Shown here: in pieces, positions 51,692 through 63,834 of the stretch
Layout: every line of letters begins with the position of its first letter
How positions within the stretch are numbered: the first letter of the stretch is position 1
Source: Endomychus coccineus
Lineage: Eukaryota; Arthropoda; Insecta; Coleoptera; Endomychidae
Length of the DNA: 64,000 bases
Assembly (NCBI GenBank): GCA_958510875.1
Contig: OY294068.1
Coordinates: 27,260,297 to 27,324,296, forward strand
Direction of reading: 5' to 3'
The notes under the pieces: generated by a model
Databases searched by the model: none
The model's input: the letters and a program-made list of their open reading frames with translations, nothing else
Told to the model about the DNA's origin: nothing
Program-made: the position numbers and the translations under genes

Positions 51692-54600
51692 AAACATGAT
51701 AACAAATAATTTGAAAATAAGTTCGGGAAATTAATAAAACATAATGATAAATAATTTGGAAATCAGTTCAGTTAATTAGTAAAACATAATGATTAATAAT
51801 TTGGATATTAGTTCGAATAATTCATAAAACATATTGATAAATAATTTGGAAATCAGTTCAGTTAATTAGTAAAACATAATGATTAATAATTTGGATATTA
51901 GTTCGAATAATTCATAAAACATAATGATAAATAATTTGGAAATCAGTTCAGTTAATTAGTAAAACATAATGATTAATAATTTGGATATTAGTTCGAATAA
52001 TTCATAAAACATAATGATAAATAATTTGGAAATCAGTTCAGTTAATTAGTAAAACATAATGATTAATAATTTGGATATTAGTTCGAATAATTCATAAAAC
52101 ATATTGATAAATAATTTGGAAATCAGTTCAGTTAATTAGTAAAACATAATGATTAATAATTTGGATATTAGTTCGAATAATTCATAAAACATAATGATAA
52201 ATAATTTGGAAATCAGTTCAGTTAATTAGTAAAACATAATGATTAATAATTTGGATATTAGTTCGAATAATTCATAAAACATATTGATAAATAATTTGGA
52301 AATCAGTTCAGTTAATTAGTAAAACATAATGATTAATAATTTGGATATTAGTTCGAATAATTCATAAAACATATTGATAAATAATTTGGAAATCAGTTCA
52401 GTTAATTAGTAAAACATAATGATTAATAATTTGGATATTAGTTCGAATAATTCATAAAACATATTGATAAATAATTTGGAAATCAGTTCAGTTAATTAGT
52501 AAAACATAATGATTAATAATTTGGATATTAGTTCGAATAATTCATAAAACATATTGATAAATAATTTGGAAATCAGTTCAGTTAATTAGTAAAACATAAT
52601 GATTAATAATTTGGATATTAGTTCGAATAATTCATAAAACATAATGATAAATAATTTGGAAATCAGTTCAGTTAATTAGTGAAACATAATGATTAATAAT
52701 TTGGATATTAGTTCGAATAATTCATAAAACATAATGATAAATAATTTGGAAATCAGTTCAGTTAATTAGTAAAACATAATGATTAATAATTTGGATATTA
52801 GTTCGAATAATTCATAAAACATAATGATAAATAATTTGGAAATCAGTTCAGTTAATTAGTAAAACATAATGATTAATAATTTGGATATTAGTTCGAATAA
52901 TTCATAAAACATAATGATAAATAATTTGGAAATCAGTTCAGTTAATTAGTAAAACATAATGATTAATAATTTGGATATTAGTTCGAATAATTCATAAAAC
53001 ATATTGATAAATAATTTGGAAATCAGTTCAGTTAATTAGTAAAACATAATGATTAATAATTTGGATATTAGTTCGAATAATTCATAAAACATAATGATAA
53101 ATAATTTGGAAATCAGTTCAGTTAATTAGTAAAACATAATGATTAATAATTTGGATATTAGTTCGAATAATTCATAAAACATATTGATAAATAATTTGGA
53201 AATCAGTTCAGTTAATTAGTAAAACATAATGATTAATAATTTGGATATTAGTTCGAATAATTCATAAAACATAATGATAAATAATTTGGAAATCAGTTCA
53301 GTTAATTAGTAAAACATAATGATTAATAATTTGGATATTAGTTCGAATAATTCATAAAACATATTGATAAATAATTTGGAAATCAGTTCAGTTAATTAGT
53401 AAAACATAATGATTAATAATTTGGATATTAGTTCGAATAATTCATAAAACATAATGATAAATAATTTGGAAATCAGTTCAGTTAATTAGTAAAACATAAT
53501 GATTCATAATTTGGATATTAGTTCGAATAATTCATAAAACATATTGATAAATAATTTGGAAATCAGTTCAGTTAATTAGTAAAACATAATGATTAATAAT
53601 TTGGATATTAGTTCGAATAATTCATAAAACATAATGATAAATAATTTGGAAATCAGTTCAGTTAATTAGTAAAACATAATGATTAATAATTTGGATATTA
53701 GTTCGAATAATTCATAAAACATAATGATAAATAATTTGGAAATCAGTTCAGTTAATTGGTAAAACATAATGATTAATAATTTGGATATTAGTTCGAATAA
53801 TTCATAAAACATAATGATAAATAATTTGGAAATCAGTTCAGTTAATTAGTAAAACATAATGATTAATAATTTGGATATTAGTTCGAATAATTCATAAAAC
53901 ATAATGATAAATAATTTGGAAATCAGTTCAGTTAATTAGTAAAACATAATGATTAATAATTTGGATATTAGTTCGAATAATTCATAAAACATAATGATAA
54001 ATAATTTGGAAATCAGTTCAGTTAATTAGTAAAACATAATGATTAATAATTTGGATATTAGTTCGAATAATTCATAAAACATATTGATAAATAATTTGGA
54101 AATCAGTTCAGTTAATTAGTAAAACATAATGATTAATAATTTGGATATTAGTTCGAATAATTCATAAAACATATTGATAAATAATTTGGAAATCAGTTCA
54201 GTTAATTAGTAAAACATAATGATTAATAATTTGGATATTAGTTCGAATAATTCATAAAACATATTGATAAATAATTTGGAAATCAGTTCAGTTAATTAGT
54301 AAAACATAATGATTAATAATTTGGATATTAGTTCGAATAATTCATAAAACATATTGATAAATAATTTGGAAATCAGTTCAGTTAATTAGTAAAACATAAT
54401 GATTAATAATTTGGATATTAGTTCGAATAATTCATAAAACATATTGATAAATAATTTGGAAATCAGTTCAGTTAATTAGTAAAACATAATGATTAATAAT
54501 TTGGATATTAGTTCGAATAATTCATAAAACATATTGATAAATATTTTGGAAATCAGTTCAGTTAATTGGTAAAACATGATGATTAATAATTTGGATATTA

Positions 54601-55110
54601 GTTCGAATAATTCATAAAGCATATTGATAAATAATTTGGAAATCAGTTCAGTTAATTAGTAAAACATAATGATTAATAATTTGGATATTAGTTCGAATAA
54701 TTCATAAAACATATTGATAAATAATTTGGAAATCAGTTCAGTTAATTAGTAAAACATAATGAATAATAATTTGGATATTAGTTCGAATAATTCATAAAAC
54801 ATATTGATAAATAATTTGGAAATCAGTTCAGTTAATTAGTAAAACATAATGATTAATAATTTGGATATTAGTTCGAATAATTCATAAAACATATTGATAA
54901 ATAATTTGGAAATCAGTTCAGTTAATTAGTAAAACATAATGATTAATAATTTGGATATTAGTTCGAATAATTCATAAAACATATTGATAAATAATTTGGA
55001 AATCAGTTCAGTTAATTAGTAAAACATAATGATTAATAATTTGGATATTAGTTCGAATAATTCATAAAACATATTGATAAATAATTTGGAAATCAGTTCC
55101 ATTAATTCAT
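51692..55110. repeat. Satellite array: 90-bp dimer of two 45-bp monomers
   Basis: Thirty-eight A monomers (starting AAAACATAATGATAAATAAT or the ATATTG variant, ending TTCAGTTAATTAGT) alternate with 37 B monomers (AAAACATAATGATTAATAAT, ending GTTCGAATAATTCAT). Starts are exactly 90 bp apart from 51736 to 55066, without a single indel. A degenerate monomer lies at 51692-51735, and the last unit breaks up after 55100. Substitutions are rare, so the array has been homogenised recently. Confidence 0.97.
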
Positions 55111-55639
55111 TAATTATCCATTGAATGTGTATGAAAAATATTACTTACATTATTTAGATAGATACGTACACACGCGTTCGGATATCCCCCATTTTCCTCT
55201 GTCGGTCACTTATAGACTTTATTGATGAAATCTTGCAATTTAGGATTCTCACGGTGAATGAACTTGTCCAGCAGAATATTAAACCCTAATGTTGACATGA
55301 TAGCATTACTTATTATTTGCAATATGAAAGTATCTGAGAATGAAATTAACACCGACTGACAGGAAATGGTTTAAAGTTAGTTTTGTAATCAATAATACGT
55401 TGATGGGAATAAAAATGATTCACAATAATGAAGAAAAATGTAGATTGGTAATAATTGAATTTGGTAAAAACGGAAACGTGACAATATAAGAAACTGAAGA
55501 GTACGAATAAATTCGTCAAACGAAGAGTCACTTGTAACAATAGTGATTGTTAGTAATGTAACGCCTAAAGCTGGTGACTCTACGCAGGACAGTTTCATCT
55601 TAATAAACATCTACACACAATGAGCATTGTTGAAGAACC
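55111..55639. other. AT-rich stretch without features
   Basis: Nothing recognised. Confidence 0.4.
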
Positions 55640-55840
55640 CCCTTGTAGTAGATGAATGAAACTGCCTCTCACATCCTAGCAGAATGTTCAGCACTGGCTT
55701 CTCTTGAGCTAAAATACGTTGGCAGCACACATATAAGAGATATCAGCTCATGCAAAATCTTAGCCTTCGGCACTGCAATAGGCCTGCTAGACTGATTCTT
55801 GTATCAAGGGGTGCACAATGGACCCAAACAAGCTAAGTAA
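55640..55840 (+). pseudogene. R1/LOA-like LINE, last codons
   Basis: NETASHILAECSALASLELK then YVGSTHIRDISSCKILAFGT and AIGLLD match the tail after the C-terminal zinc knuckle (H-I-L-x-E-C, then a K-I-L-x-F motif) of R1/LOA-type ORF2. It is GC-richer than the flanks and ends near 55840. Confidence 0.65.
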
Positions 55841-56640
55841 TGTTAGTATACAATTAATTTTTAATCAGTCGCCCAAGAAAATAGTTTTCAAATCGTAGCT
55901 GAATGTTACATTTCTTAGAAGACAAGAACGTTTGAAAGTCAAGTCCCCACAAATATAGTGTAGGATAAAATAGACGTTAGATTATTTCAGCCCAGATAGC
56001 AAATATACATGCTAAGGGAAAGATTCGAAGGCAAGGCGATTGACTAGATATATTACGATTAACTAATTATTTATGGAAGACAGCAAGCCAGTATTGATCA
56101 GAGGTAATTGATTCAGGATGATAGGTTTTACTTATTCTTTCCTATTATGAAATACTCAATAAACAGAGTAATCATCACTATCACTACATACTATAAAACA
56201 AAGTCGCTTTCTCTGTCCCTATATCCCTATGTATGCTTAAATCTTCAAAACTACGCAACGGATTTTGATGCGGTTTTTTTAATAGATAGAATGATTGAAG
56301 AGGAAGGTTTATATGTATAATAACATCCATTAAATAGTGGGGAAATACTGTTATTTTTGAGGTTTCTAATGTGATGTCGTAAATAATTACATTTTTTCCG
56401 CTTACATTGCAAACGCAGGCTGAACCCTACGAGATATATCAAAATAATGTACTAAGTATAGTACACATTGAAAAGGTCTACAGAAAACTGCGCGATGGTA
56501 TATGTCTATCTCTTATGGTTATCCCACAATACCATTTTTTTGTCATTTACTTATTACCACAAATAATGGCTAATTTTCGAAGCGATTTTAACCAATACAG
56601 CATTAATCCTTATCCAATTAAATACCTTAAATACATTGTT

Positions 56641-57506
56641 AAGCTATTGCATATAGCTTTTATCGCGGGCTTTGAGCGCGGCGACCGAATCAAGAAATTC
56701 CGTAACGAAAAATAATGTAAGACCTAAACACCTAACATGTGTCAAATTAATTAATTAATTTGAAGTTTCTAAAAGTGAGAAATTTCGCTATTTTATACGA
56801 ATGTTATAACACGCTAGCGCTTTAGACTCCGGGATTTTCACGTGGCCTAACGAAATTAGAAGGTTCGAATTATCTAAAAACATAATTGCATGAACTCCAG
56901 ACGTCCTATGTAATTAGCTACGAACGAAATCATTTTGTCATATGCCTCTAGGAGCTCGCTACGCGTCAGTTAGAGTTTATACGTTAGACGCGCGTAGCAG
57001 AGACCTGAGAGTACCTGTTTCTATTAAGCTATTGCATATATTGCATATAGCTTTTATCGCGGGCTTTGAGCGCGGCGACCGAATCAAGAAATTCCGTAAC
57101 GAAAAATAATGTAAGACCTAAACACCTAACATGTGTCAAATTAATTAATTAATTTGAAGTTTCTAAAAGTGAGAAATTTCGCTATTTTATACGAATATTA
57201 TAACACTCTAGCGCTTTAGACTCCGGGATTTTCACGTGGCCTATCGAAATTAGAAGGTTCGAATTATCTAAAAACATAATTGCATGAACTCCAGACGTCC
57301 TATGTAATTAGCTACGAACGAAATCATTTTGTCATATGCCTCTAGGAGCTCGCTACGCGTCAGTTAGAGTTTATACGTTAGACGCGCGTAGCAGAGACCT
57401 GAGAGTACCTGTTTCTATTAAGCTATTGCGTATATTGCATATATCTTTTATCGCGGGCTTTGAGCGCGGCGACCGAATCAAGAAATTCCGTAACGAAAAA
57501 TAACAG
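56641..57506. repeat. About 390-bp tandem repeat inside the Helentron
   Basis: Copies start at 56641, 57026 and 57420 (AAGCTATTGC, ATATAGCTTTTATCGCGGGC). The first two are full length and nearly identical (spacings 385 and 394; the later copies have a 9-bp insertion near the start). The third is partial, ending AACGAAAAATAA at 57503. Confidence 0.9.
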
Positions 57507-57629
57507 GAACTCGTTTATGTTTTGCTCTCTCGGGTGACTAATATTGAAAAATTGTATATCACTACAAAAAACGATAATTCTACATTCTAGTTTTATAATA
57601 ATCGAAGGCAAGCTGCATCGACTGCATCT

Positions 57630-58425
57630 TTGTTGCAAGAATTCAAAAGACTGCCTTTAAATAGTGTTCAGACGACAGCTCAAAGTGTCTTAGATTTCCT
57701 TAGTAATAGAAATGGCATTTCAATAATGACTTTCAATTGCCAAAGTCTAAATAGTCACAAATACGATTTACAAGATTCAGTTACGAGACAAACAAATGTG
57801 TTACTTCTTACCGAATCTTGCATGGCGCATGATAATCCGATTGAAATACCTAATTTCAATTGTATTGTTCAATTCAAACGAGATACTGTTCCAAAAGGGG
57901 GGGGTAGCTATTTACCAAAATAATAATAATGTGACTAAAATTATGACTCCGAATATTGAAATAAATATTGTACACGTTAGCGATGGTAATGTTAGGCGCT
58001 CATTTTTTGGAGATATTTGTGCGTGCTTATGCAAACTTAGAAATGGCCTACACATAGTCATGGTAGCAATTTACATTTCTCCGAATCCAAAATTGGACGA
58101 GGTAGAGCATTTTATTCATCGCACTTTACTGGAGTTCACTGAAGAAGGGTCGAAAATACTTGGTACAAATGGTAATAAATTTCCACTTATCTTGGCTGGC
58201 GATTTCAACATCAACTTCGCTGATAAAAAATCAGAGCGGTTGACAATTTTTCTTTCGGAAAAATTGAATTTGAAAATGAATAATGATCCACAAGAATCCA
58301 CAACAAAATATGGGGCCACCATTGACGCGGTATTTTCCAGATATTTAGAGGATATCAAGTCACAAACTTATGTCTCTTATTTCAGTTACCATAAACCTAT
58401 AGTTTCAATGATAACAAATTCCTGA
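57630..58425 (+). pseudogene. Helentron endonuclease domain (EEP type), one frameshift
   Basis: It reads SIMTFNCQSLNSHKYDLQDS (start of the EEP fold), NVLLLTESCMAHDNPIEIPN (catalytic Glu), FNCIVQFKRDTVPKGG and then, after a frame change in a run of eight G (57897-57904), GGVAIYQNNNNVTKI. Next are IGDIC-like FFGDICACLCK, VAIYISPNPKLDEVEHFIHR, LILAGDFNINFADKKSERL (catalytic Asp-Asn), TKYGATIDAVFSRYL and SYFSYHKPIVSM (terminal His). The order matches the endonuclease fused to the C-terminus of Helentron helicases. The preceding LLQEFKRLPLNSVQTTAQ is the linker after the helicase. One extra base breaks an otherwise complete domain of about 260 residues. Confidence 0.8.
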
Positions 58426-58928
58426 ATAACCTACATGTATTGTAAGATAATTAAAATATTTTAAACGATATTAACTTCTCATTTATTCAATTGAAGAAAA
58501 AAAATTGTTTTCTTATAGGTCACCACGCTCAAAAAGTGTAACTTGAATTTATATCAAAGAAAAAACTTGAATTAATATCAAAGAAAAAAAAATACTGCAT
58601 AAATTAAAAATAAATATATAATTATAATTCCATAAGTTGAGAAAAAAATGCTATGCAATAGCTTCACCGCGGCAGTCCCCGAGTGCCACACGTTTTTCTT
58701 AAATATTGATTTAATATAGATCTATATGGCCCTTTACAGCATATGATTTAAATGAATATTTTCGAAGATATTACAGATTTAAAAATTGCGGGACGTAGCG
58801 TTTGCGGCGGTAACGGACGGCCGGGCGGGAGCGTGCCTATAAATAGCGCGTCGGAGGCAGCGGTTCTCCCTATAGCACTTTGATTTTATCAGCATTGCAC
58901 CCGTGTGAAGCCGGGGCGGGTCGCTAGT

Positions 58929-59449
58929 AACACTATAAATGAGGAACAATCATCCTTACCAACTAAAAATACTGTTAAAGTACTGAGGACCTTTCAGTTA
59001 CCAGGTTGCCTTCAACGGACTAAACTCTTATGGTTTATTAGAATAACACGTGTGACTGTTATCTAAACATGTAAAATAAATTAATCGAATATAAGTAGCA
59101 TAATCAATAAACAAGATATCAAGTACCATTAGATAGTAGGAAAGGATAGATGTATAAACTTTCCCTACAGATTATTTTTGAAGAAAGAATACTGAGGACG
59201 GTAAGACTGTAGAAGTTTCTCATTAGTTTGAACACAAACGGTTCCCACAATATCCTAATTTTATAATGACACTGATTTTGATTCGTATAATAGTGAACAC
59301 AACCTTTGAAAGGTCAAGTTAAATGTTGATCTTCGAGTTATTGCCTTTTGAAATCCATTTAGTCACTTGATTGAGAAAACACACTGTACAGCCTTTTTTC
59401 CCAATAACGTGAATATACCAGAGTTCCAGAATATAAGCATCACCAATCT
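58929..59449. other. Penelope-associated repeat and spacer
   Basis: At 58935-59020 AACAATCATCCTTACC, TTAAAGTACTGAGGACCTTT and CAGTTACCAGGTTGCC repeat the Penelope-associated sequence found at 20-85, 33285-33375 and 60500-60573. The rest is AT-rich and unannotated. Confidence 0.5.
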
Positions 59450-60000
59450 GAAGAAAAACATCGTAGAGGTTAGCCAAATAAAATATTTAGCACATTTCAT
59501 ATACTGAGAGATACTATCAATCAAATGCTACTTATAGCATACAAAATCCTTGTGGAATCGGTCTTACAGTATGGAATACTAGTTTGGGGTGGCAGATATG
59601 AAAACTCCCTGCAAAATCTTAAGGTAATCGAGAATTATATATTAAAAAAATCATCTTTAGACATAAAAAAACGTTGCTCGACAAATGTAATACATTCTCC
59701 AAATTTATTCAATATTGGGTCATTATGCTTTCTAACGATTTTAACGTATGTCTGTGAGAGATATTATTTTCAGTAAACAATCAATCACGGTTACAATACA
59801 CGGGGCACATTGAACAAACTGCTTGTTACCCTACTTAACAAAAAGAACATTAGTCACCGTTTGGTAACATACATCCTACGATAATCTATTACCTCTTGCC
59901 ATTCAGAGATATCTGAGCCTCAAGAAACTTACTCCAGCAACTAAATTGTGTATTTAAAATTACAGCGACTTTTTGAGAATTGTAGAAACATATGAAAATT
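59450..60000 (+). pseudogene. Jockey/I-like LINE fragment, thumb to C-terminus
   Basis: SQIKYLAHF then MLLIAYKILVESVLQYGILV and WGGRYENSLQNLKVIENYIL give the post-catalytic block (a Y-x-x-L-V-E-S-V-L-Q-Y-G-x-x-V-W-G-G motif). LFNIGSLCFLTILTYV and, in other frames, HTSYDNLLPLAIQRYL with LKKLTPATKLC follow. Stops and frameshifts are frequent. Confidence 0.7.
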
Positions 60001-60575
60001 GTGTAATTATTACCTCACCATAATAACTATACCTATTGAAACATGTTCACTCTATTAACTATCGTTTATTTACACGATATTTTTGCTTTATATTTCTACA
60101 TTGTAGTTGTTCCTTTCTTCTTCCTATTTCTAAGGTATTACTGTCCATATATTCATTTCTACTATTTATTTTTTAGCTGCACAATACAAGTGATGCGTAC
60201 TCACTTAGAGTGTAGTAGGAAGAAGAAACACTAGCCCCATCTTATGAAGAAGTCAGACTATCCCCCAAAAGTACAACAGCCAACCGGTGAAGAACCTGTA
60301 CAAACTAGTATAGGGGACTGGAGTTACGCATTCGGTGTAAACCATCCAACTGATATACATAAAAAGACCTAGTGACTGGGGAAAAAGACCAGCATCCATG
60401 TCAAGATTGAGTTGATTCTATTGAAGACGGAAATTTTCGAAATAATATGTTCTGGTTCCCAAATCTGCTTGTGTGGTATATTTGATCTGATATTATTGCA
60501 CTATTGATAAGAAATAATCATCCTTGTTCTCTAAAAATACTATTGAAGTACTTATGATCTTTCGGCTACCAAGTA
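60001..60575. other. Spacer ending in a Penelope-associated repeat
   Basis: 60500-60573 repeats the Penelope-associated sequence (AATAATCATCC, GAAGTACTTATGATCTTTCG, GCTACCAAG). It is cut by the mariner element that starts at about 60576. Confidence 0.5.
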
Positions 60576-61467
60576 AGGGTGGTTCAAATACAAACCGGAA
60601 TTTTGCTATAAAAAATTGTATTATTAAGTTACAGAGCTGAAACTTTTTACAGTTTCTCTAGATAGTCTCCGTTACACTCTACACACTTTTGACACCTCTC
60701 CGGAAGCTTTCGGATGACTTTTTCGTGAAAATCTCTCGGCTTGTCACATAACCATTCGCGCACGAAGGATTCTACCTACACATTGCTTTTGAATCGCAGT
60801 CCGCCAAGTGCCTCTTTCAATGGACCAACCAAATAATAAATCGAATCGGGACTATAAGGAGGGTGTTCCAGTGTTTCCAAACCCAATTCCTTCCTCTTCA
60901 TATCGCTGCAGGAGACGCGTGCAAACTTCCCAGCGTCTGAATTTCTGCTAAAAATTCAGAAGTCTTGGCACCCATCTGGCTGAAATTTTGCGGTAACCGA
61001 TCCGTTCATGAATTATTTGCTTAATACTACCTACGCTGCCCAATTTTTCAGCCATATCGCGTCGGTCTTCCAAAATGAGTTTTTCTACAGCGCTGACGTT
61101 ATCATCGGTAACACTTGTTTTGGGGCGCCGCGCATGTAGCAAGTTTGTCACCACTTCTCGGCCTTTTCGGAAAGCGGAACACCATTCATACACTTGAGTC
61201 TTGGAGAGGCACTCATCCCCGAACTGCTCGAGTAATTTTCGATAAATTTCCGCGGATTTTACATTATCTTTGACCAAAAAACGAATAATGATGCTTACAT
61301 CCTTCTCGCTCATGGCTATAAATACACTAAAAAGCGAGGTTACGCGGTCCCGGGTGTTCTCTATGCTTCGTAACAGACCAGTCTAACATTCATGCGGCCA
61401 CTTTTAAAGCACTAAATTTTCGCGCGTTTATTCAAAAATACCGGCTTATATTTGAACCACCTCAGAG
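60576..61467 (-). mobile_element. mariner element, internally deleted
   Basis: Inverted ends GGTGGTTCAAATACAAACCGG (60578 onward, first bases) and, reversed, GGTGGTTCAAATATAAGCCG near 61464 are flanked by TA (60574-60575 and about 61468-61469), as expected for mariner. The minus-strand gene keeps its N-terminus and C-terminus but has lost the catalytic middle, so it is about 890 bp. Confidence 0.8.
60620..61313 (-). pseudogene. mariner transposase, DNA-binding part and C-terminal remnant
   Basis: ATG at 61313 opens 121 clean codons: a first helix-turn-helix (IIIRFLVKDNVKSAEIYRKL, then SKTQVYEWCSAFRKGRE) and a second (VEKLILEDRRDMAEKLG, SIKQIIHERIGYRKISARWV). They correspond to the paired N-terminal DNA-binding region of mariner. 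After the stop at 60948 a few codons (EVCTRLLQRYEEEG) remain. The frame then jumps to the C-terminal PLKEALGGLRFKS and CVECNGDYLEK-type block. The three catalytic Asp residues are all missing or outside the remaining blocks, so it cannot transpose by itself. The truncated open frame might still bind its ends. Confidence 0.8.
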
Positions 61468-61499
61468 TATATAGTTTACTTATAGATAAAAATGTGCCT

Positions 61500-61870
61500 G
61501 TTTAAATACTATTTGGGGATAATAATGTAAACATTGGGTTGCCCTCAGTTGGATATAAATCGGAACCTAATAAATTTCTTTCTCGTTTATACATTTCCAT
61601 TCCTTTTAAATTACGTAGATATTTGTTTTTACTGTGTTTCAAAAGTAATAAACTTTCTTGAGAAATGGTGTGATCTGTATTCAAAATATGTTCGGCTATC
61701 GCTGATTTTTCACCATTATTTTTCTTTATATGGGCAAAATATTCCTTCTAGTTTGAACCACATAGCAATTTGAACACGACTTGATTTTATAAATCCCGCC
61801 ATTGTCGAAATCGGAAACTTTATCAAAGGTGTTGCCTGAATAATGTTTAAGCTTGTTCTTACATCTACAA
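61500..61870 (-). pseudogene. Penelope GIY-YIG domain remnant
   Basis: Minus-strand reading gives CRCKNKLKHYSGNTFDKVSD, then GGIYKIKSCSNCYVVQTRRN, the GIY core with the paired Cys and a changed YIG (YVV). KSAIAEHILNTDHTISQESL and LLLKHSKNKYLRNLKGMEMY (61720-61590) follow, with the E-H and N-x-x-H positions of the domain. A frame change separates the two halves. Confidence 0.7.
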
Positions 61871-62003
61871 ACTGGTTGTATTGCAAATTTAGAAAACAAT
61901 TTATGGAATTTATTAATTACTGAAGAATGATAAGTGAAACTTTTGAATTTTATTGAAGTATTTGAAGCTCTAATTTGTTTAGTTGGCTACGTTTCAATTT
62001 CAT

Positions 62004-62519
62004 TTAAATGTCATGTAAATCAAAATCTTTACTTGTAATCGCGAAAATGTCGTCAACATATCTATACCAAACTTTTGGAAACAGATTCAATTTGGATGTT
62101 AAGGAGGTTTCAAGTTTGCTTAGAAAAATATTGGCCAAAAAAGGACAAATAAGGACCATTGCACATCCGCTTGTTTGTTTATAGTCATTTTTGTTGAAAG
62201 GAAAATAATTTTGCTCCATACATGAAGATGTAAGGATCACGTATTCTGTGCAGTTTTTATCGGGGATATTAATATTTGAAAGCCATTTCTGCAGAATGTT
62301 TATCGACTCAGGGATTGGAGTATTTGTAAATAGCGTAACAACATCAAATGAAATGAGAGTATCACCAGGTTCAAGTTTGAAATCTCCCAATTTTGCAATA
62401 AGTTCTAAACAAATTTTTACAGACAAACTTGGTGCGGCTTGGAAGTAGCTGAATTCCTTCACTAACCATTTTGCTATGTTATAGGCGGAACAATTAATGT
62501 TTAAAAAGATTGGTCTCAT
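62004..62519 (-). pseudogene. Penelope reverse transcriptase, central part
   Basis: 171 open codons. SYFQAAPSLSVKICLELI and LEPGDTLISFDVVTLFTNTP form the block with the first catalytic Asp (SFDVVTLFTN). CAMVLICPFLANIFLSKLET corresponds to the conserved G-x-P-M-G-S-P-x-x-P-x-L-A-N-I-F region, here with changed Gly/Met. PKVWYRYVDDIFAITSKDFD is the catalytic YVDD. Both visible Asp motifs are intact. The N-terminal fingers and the start codon region are missing, and the frame closes before the thumb. Confidence 0.85.
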
Positions 62520-62550
62520 GGAATGATATTATTGCATTATTATGTTATAT

Positions 62551-63834
62551 TAGTGACTACGTTTTCTACAATCTTCTTTAGTTTCAATCCAATCATCCAA
62601 TCGAGGTTTATTCTACCATTTATGTTATAATTGGGAAATATGGAGAATAACTTTTATTTTGGAACGAATTATCCCATCATTTATTTTAATCGCAGTGATG
62701 CATAAATAAATGGACGCAATTCCATGTGTATTGTTCATCGAGTTGACCGCAATGTGTTGGGGTTGTTAAGGCGATTATCCATAATTTTCCAGGTTGTTGG
62801 CCTTTGACATTGCTCGCGTTATGTTTCACTGATTTGTACTCAACAAATTATTCTAGGTAGAACAATATTCAACTCATTCACTATCCAGGGTTCCTCTAAC
62901 ATTGCTGATAAACGTATTAAACTAGGAACGTGTTATTTTGAGTAAAGCGCGGATATGAAAATTAGTGGAAAGAATCCGAGAGTTTCACAAAGGTTTATAC
63001 ACAGGAATTTTACACCCTGCGAGCTGCGAATTTATCATATTTTATCCATGTCACAGCTCTTACACATCAACAAGGCGCAATTTGGATATTTTTCGACGAA
63101 TACAAACTCGTGACGAGTAGGTACGTAGAAATTAATGACACTATTATCATTCTAAATATTTACCATATATCCGCAACATGTACTGAAGCACTCTACTGAG
63201 ATTAAGAACGTGATCATAGTATTCCACACTCAGATGCAAGCGTTATATATTGAGAATGTGATAGCTCAACACTCATGCCTACTTGATTAATGAATTTAAT
63301 CCTCCCGAGTTCAAAAAACGATTTGATTTATTGCATACATTATAGTGTAAACATAAATCAAGACTACGGAAGTAAAACAAAGAATTTTAAAGGAAAATTT
63401 TTCCAAAAGATATTTTATGAAAGCAGTTTAAAGGACAAGGATTATGAGAGAGTGTTCAAAACAGCGTTTATTATTTGTAAATTCACTAATTTAGTTCATA
63501 AAAACACCATTCACAGTTTAAACCGTAAAATTTATTAATAAATTTCAACAACTCAATTACATCATCAGAATAGATAGTATAGTCAATAAGCCGGGAAAAG
63601 TGGCAGACTTTCTTAAAAAATAGCAGGGCGTGCTATCGAATTTTTTTGTACATGATGGTCTTTGGCCCACGTAGGTCATTCGTGACTAGCAAGCTAAGCT
63701 CCGACGGCCTCCCATTCACCCCTAAATGCTAAATCAACCCCATTTTTACGATAAGTTCTAATCATAAAAAAGGAAAACTAAGCCTCCAAAGTGGGTTCTT
63801 GAAGGTTTCTTGGACAATGGCAATCAAGAAATAA
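62551..63834. other. Unannotated stretch, about 1.3 kb
   Basis: AT-rich. The frame at 63290-63538 is Lys/Asn-rich without a recognisable domain. Nothing else supported. Confidence 0.4.

Larger units (their letters stand above)
56188..58928 (+). mobile_element. Helentron (Helitron-like rolling-circle element), truncated
   Basis: The left end (TACTATAAAACAAAGTCGCT, then CTACGCAACGGATTTTGATG) and right end (GAAGCCGGGGCGGGTCGCTA, GT at 58928) are the widespread termini of insect Helentrons, with a CTAG-type 3' end. The interior holds about 390-bp tandem repeats and the endonuclease remnant of the Rep/helicase/endonuclease protein. Rep and helicase are gone, so the copy is non-autonomous. Confidence 0.75.
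61490..62550 (-). mobile_element. Penelope-like element with reverse transcriptase and GIY-YIG parts
   Basis: The minus-strand gene order is reverse transcriptase (62519-62004) then GIY-YIG (about 61870-61500). The 5' side is truncated near 62550. The family is the same as the copy at 31880-33375 and differs from the one at 4205-4820. No hammerhead-like motif was seen at its left end. Confidence 0.8.

Noticed and set aside
51692..55110. Regular repeats resembling a CRISPR array
   Set aside because: The units are contiguous with no unique spacers, and the sequence is eukaryotic; it is a satellite.
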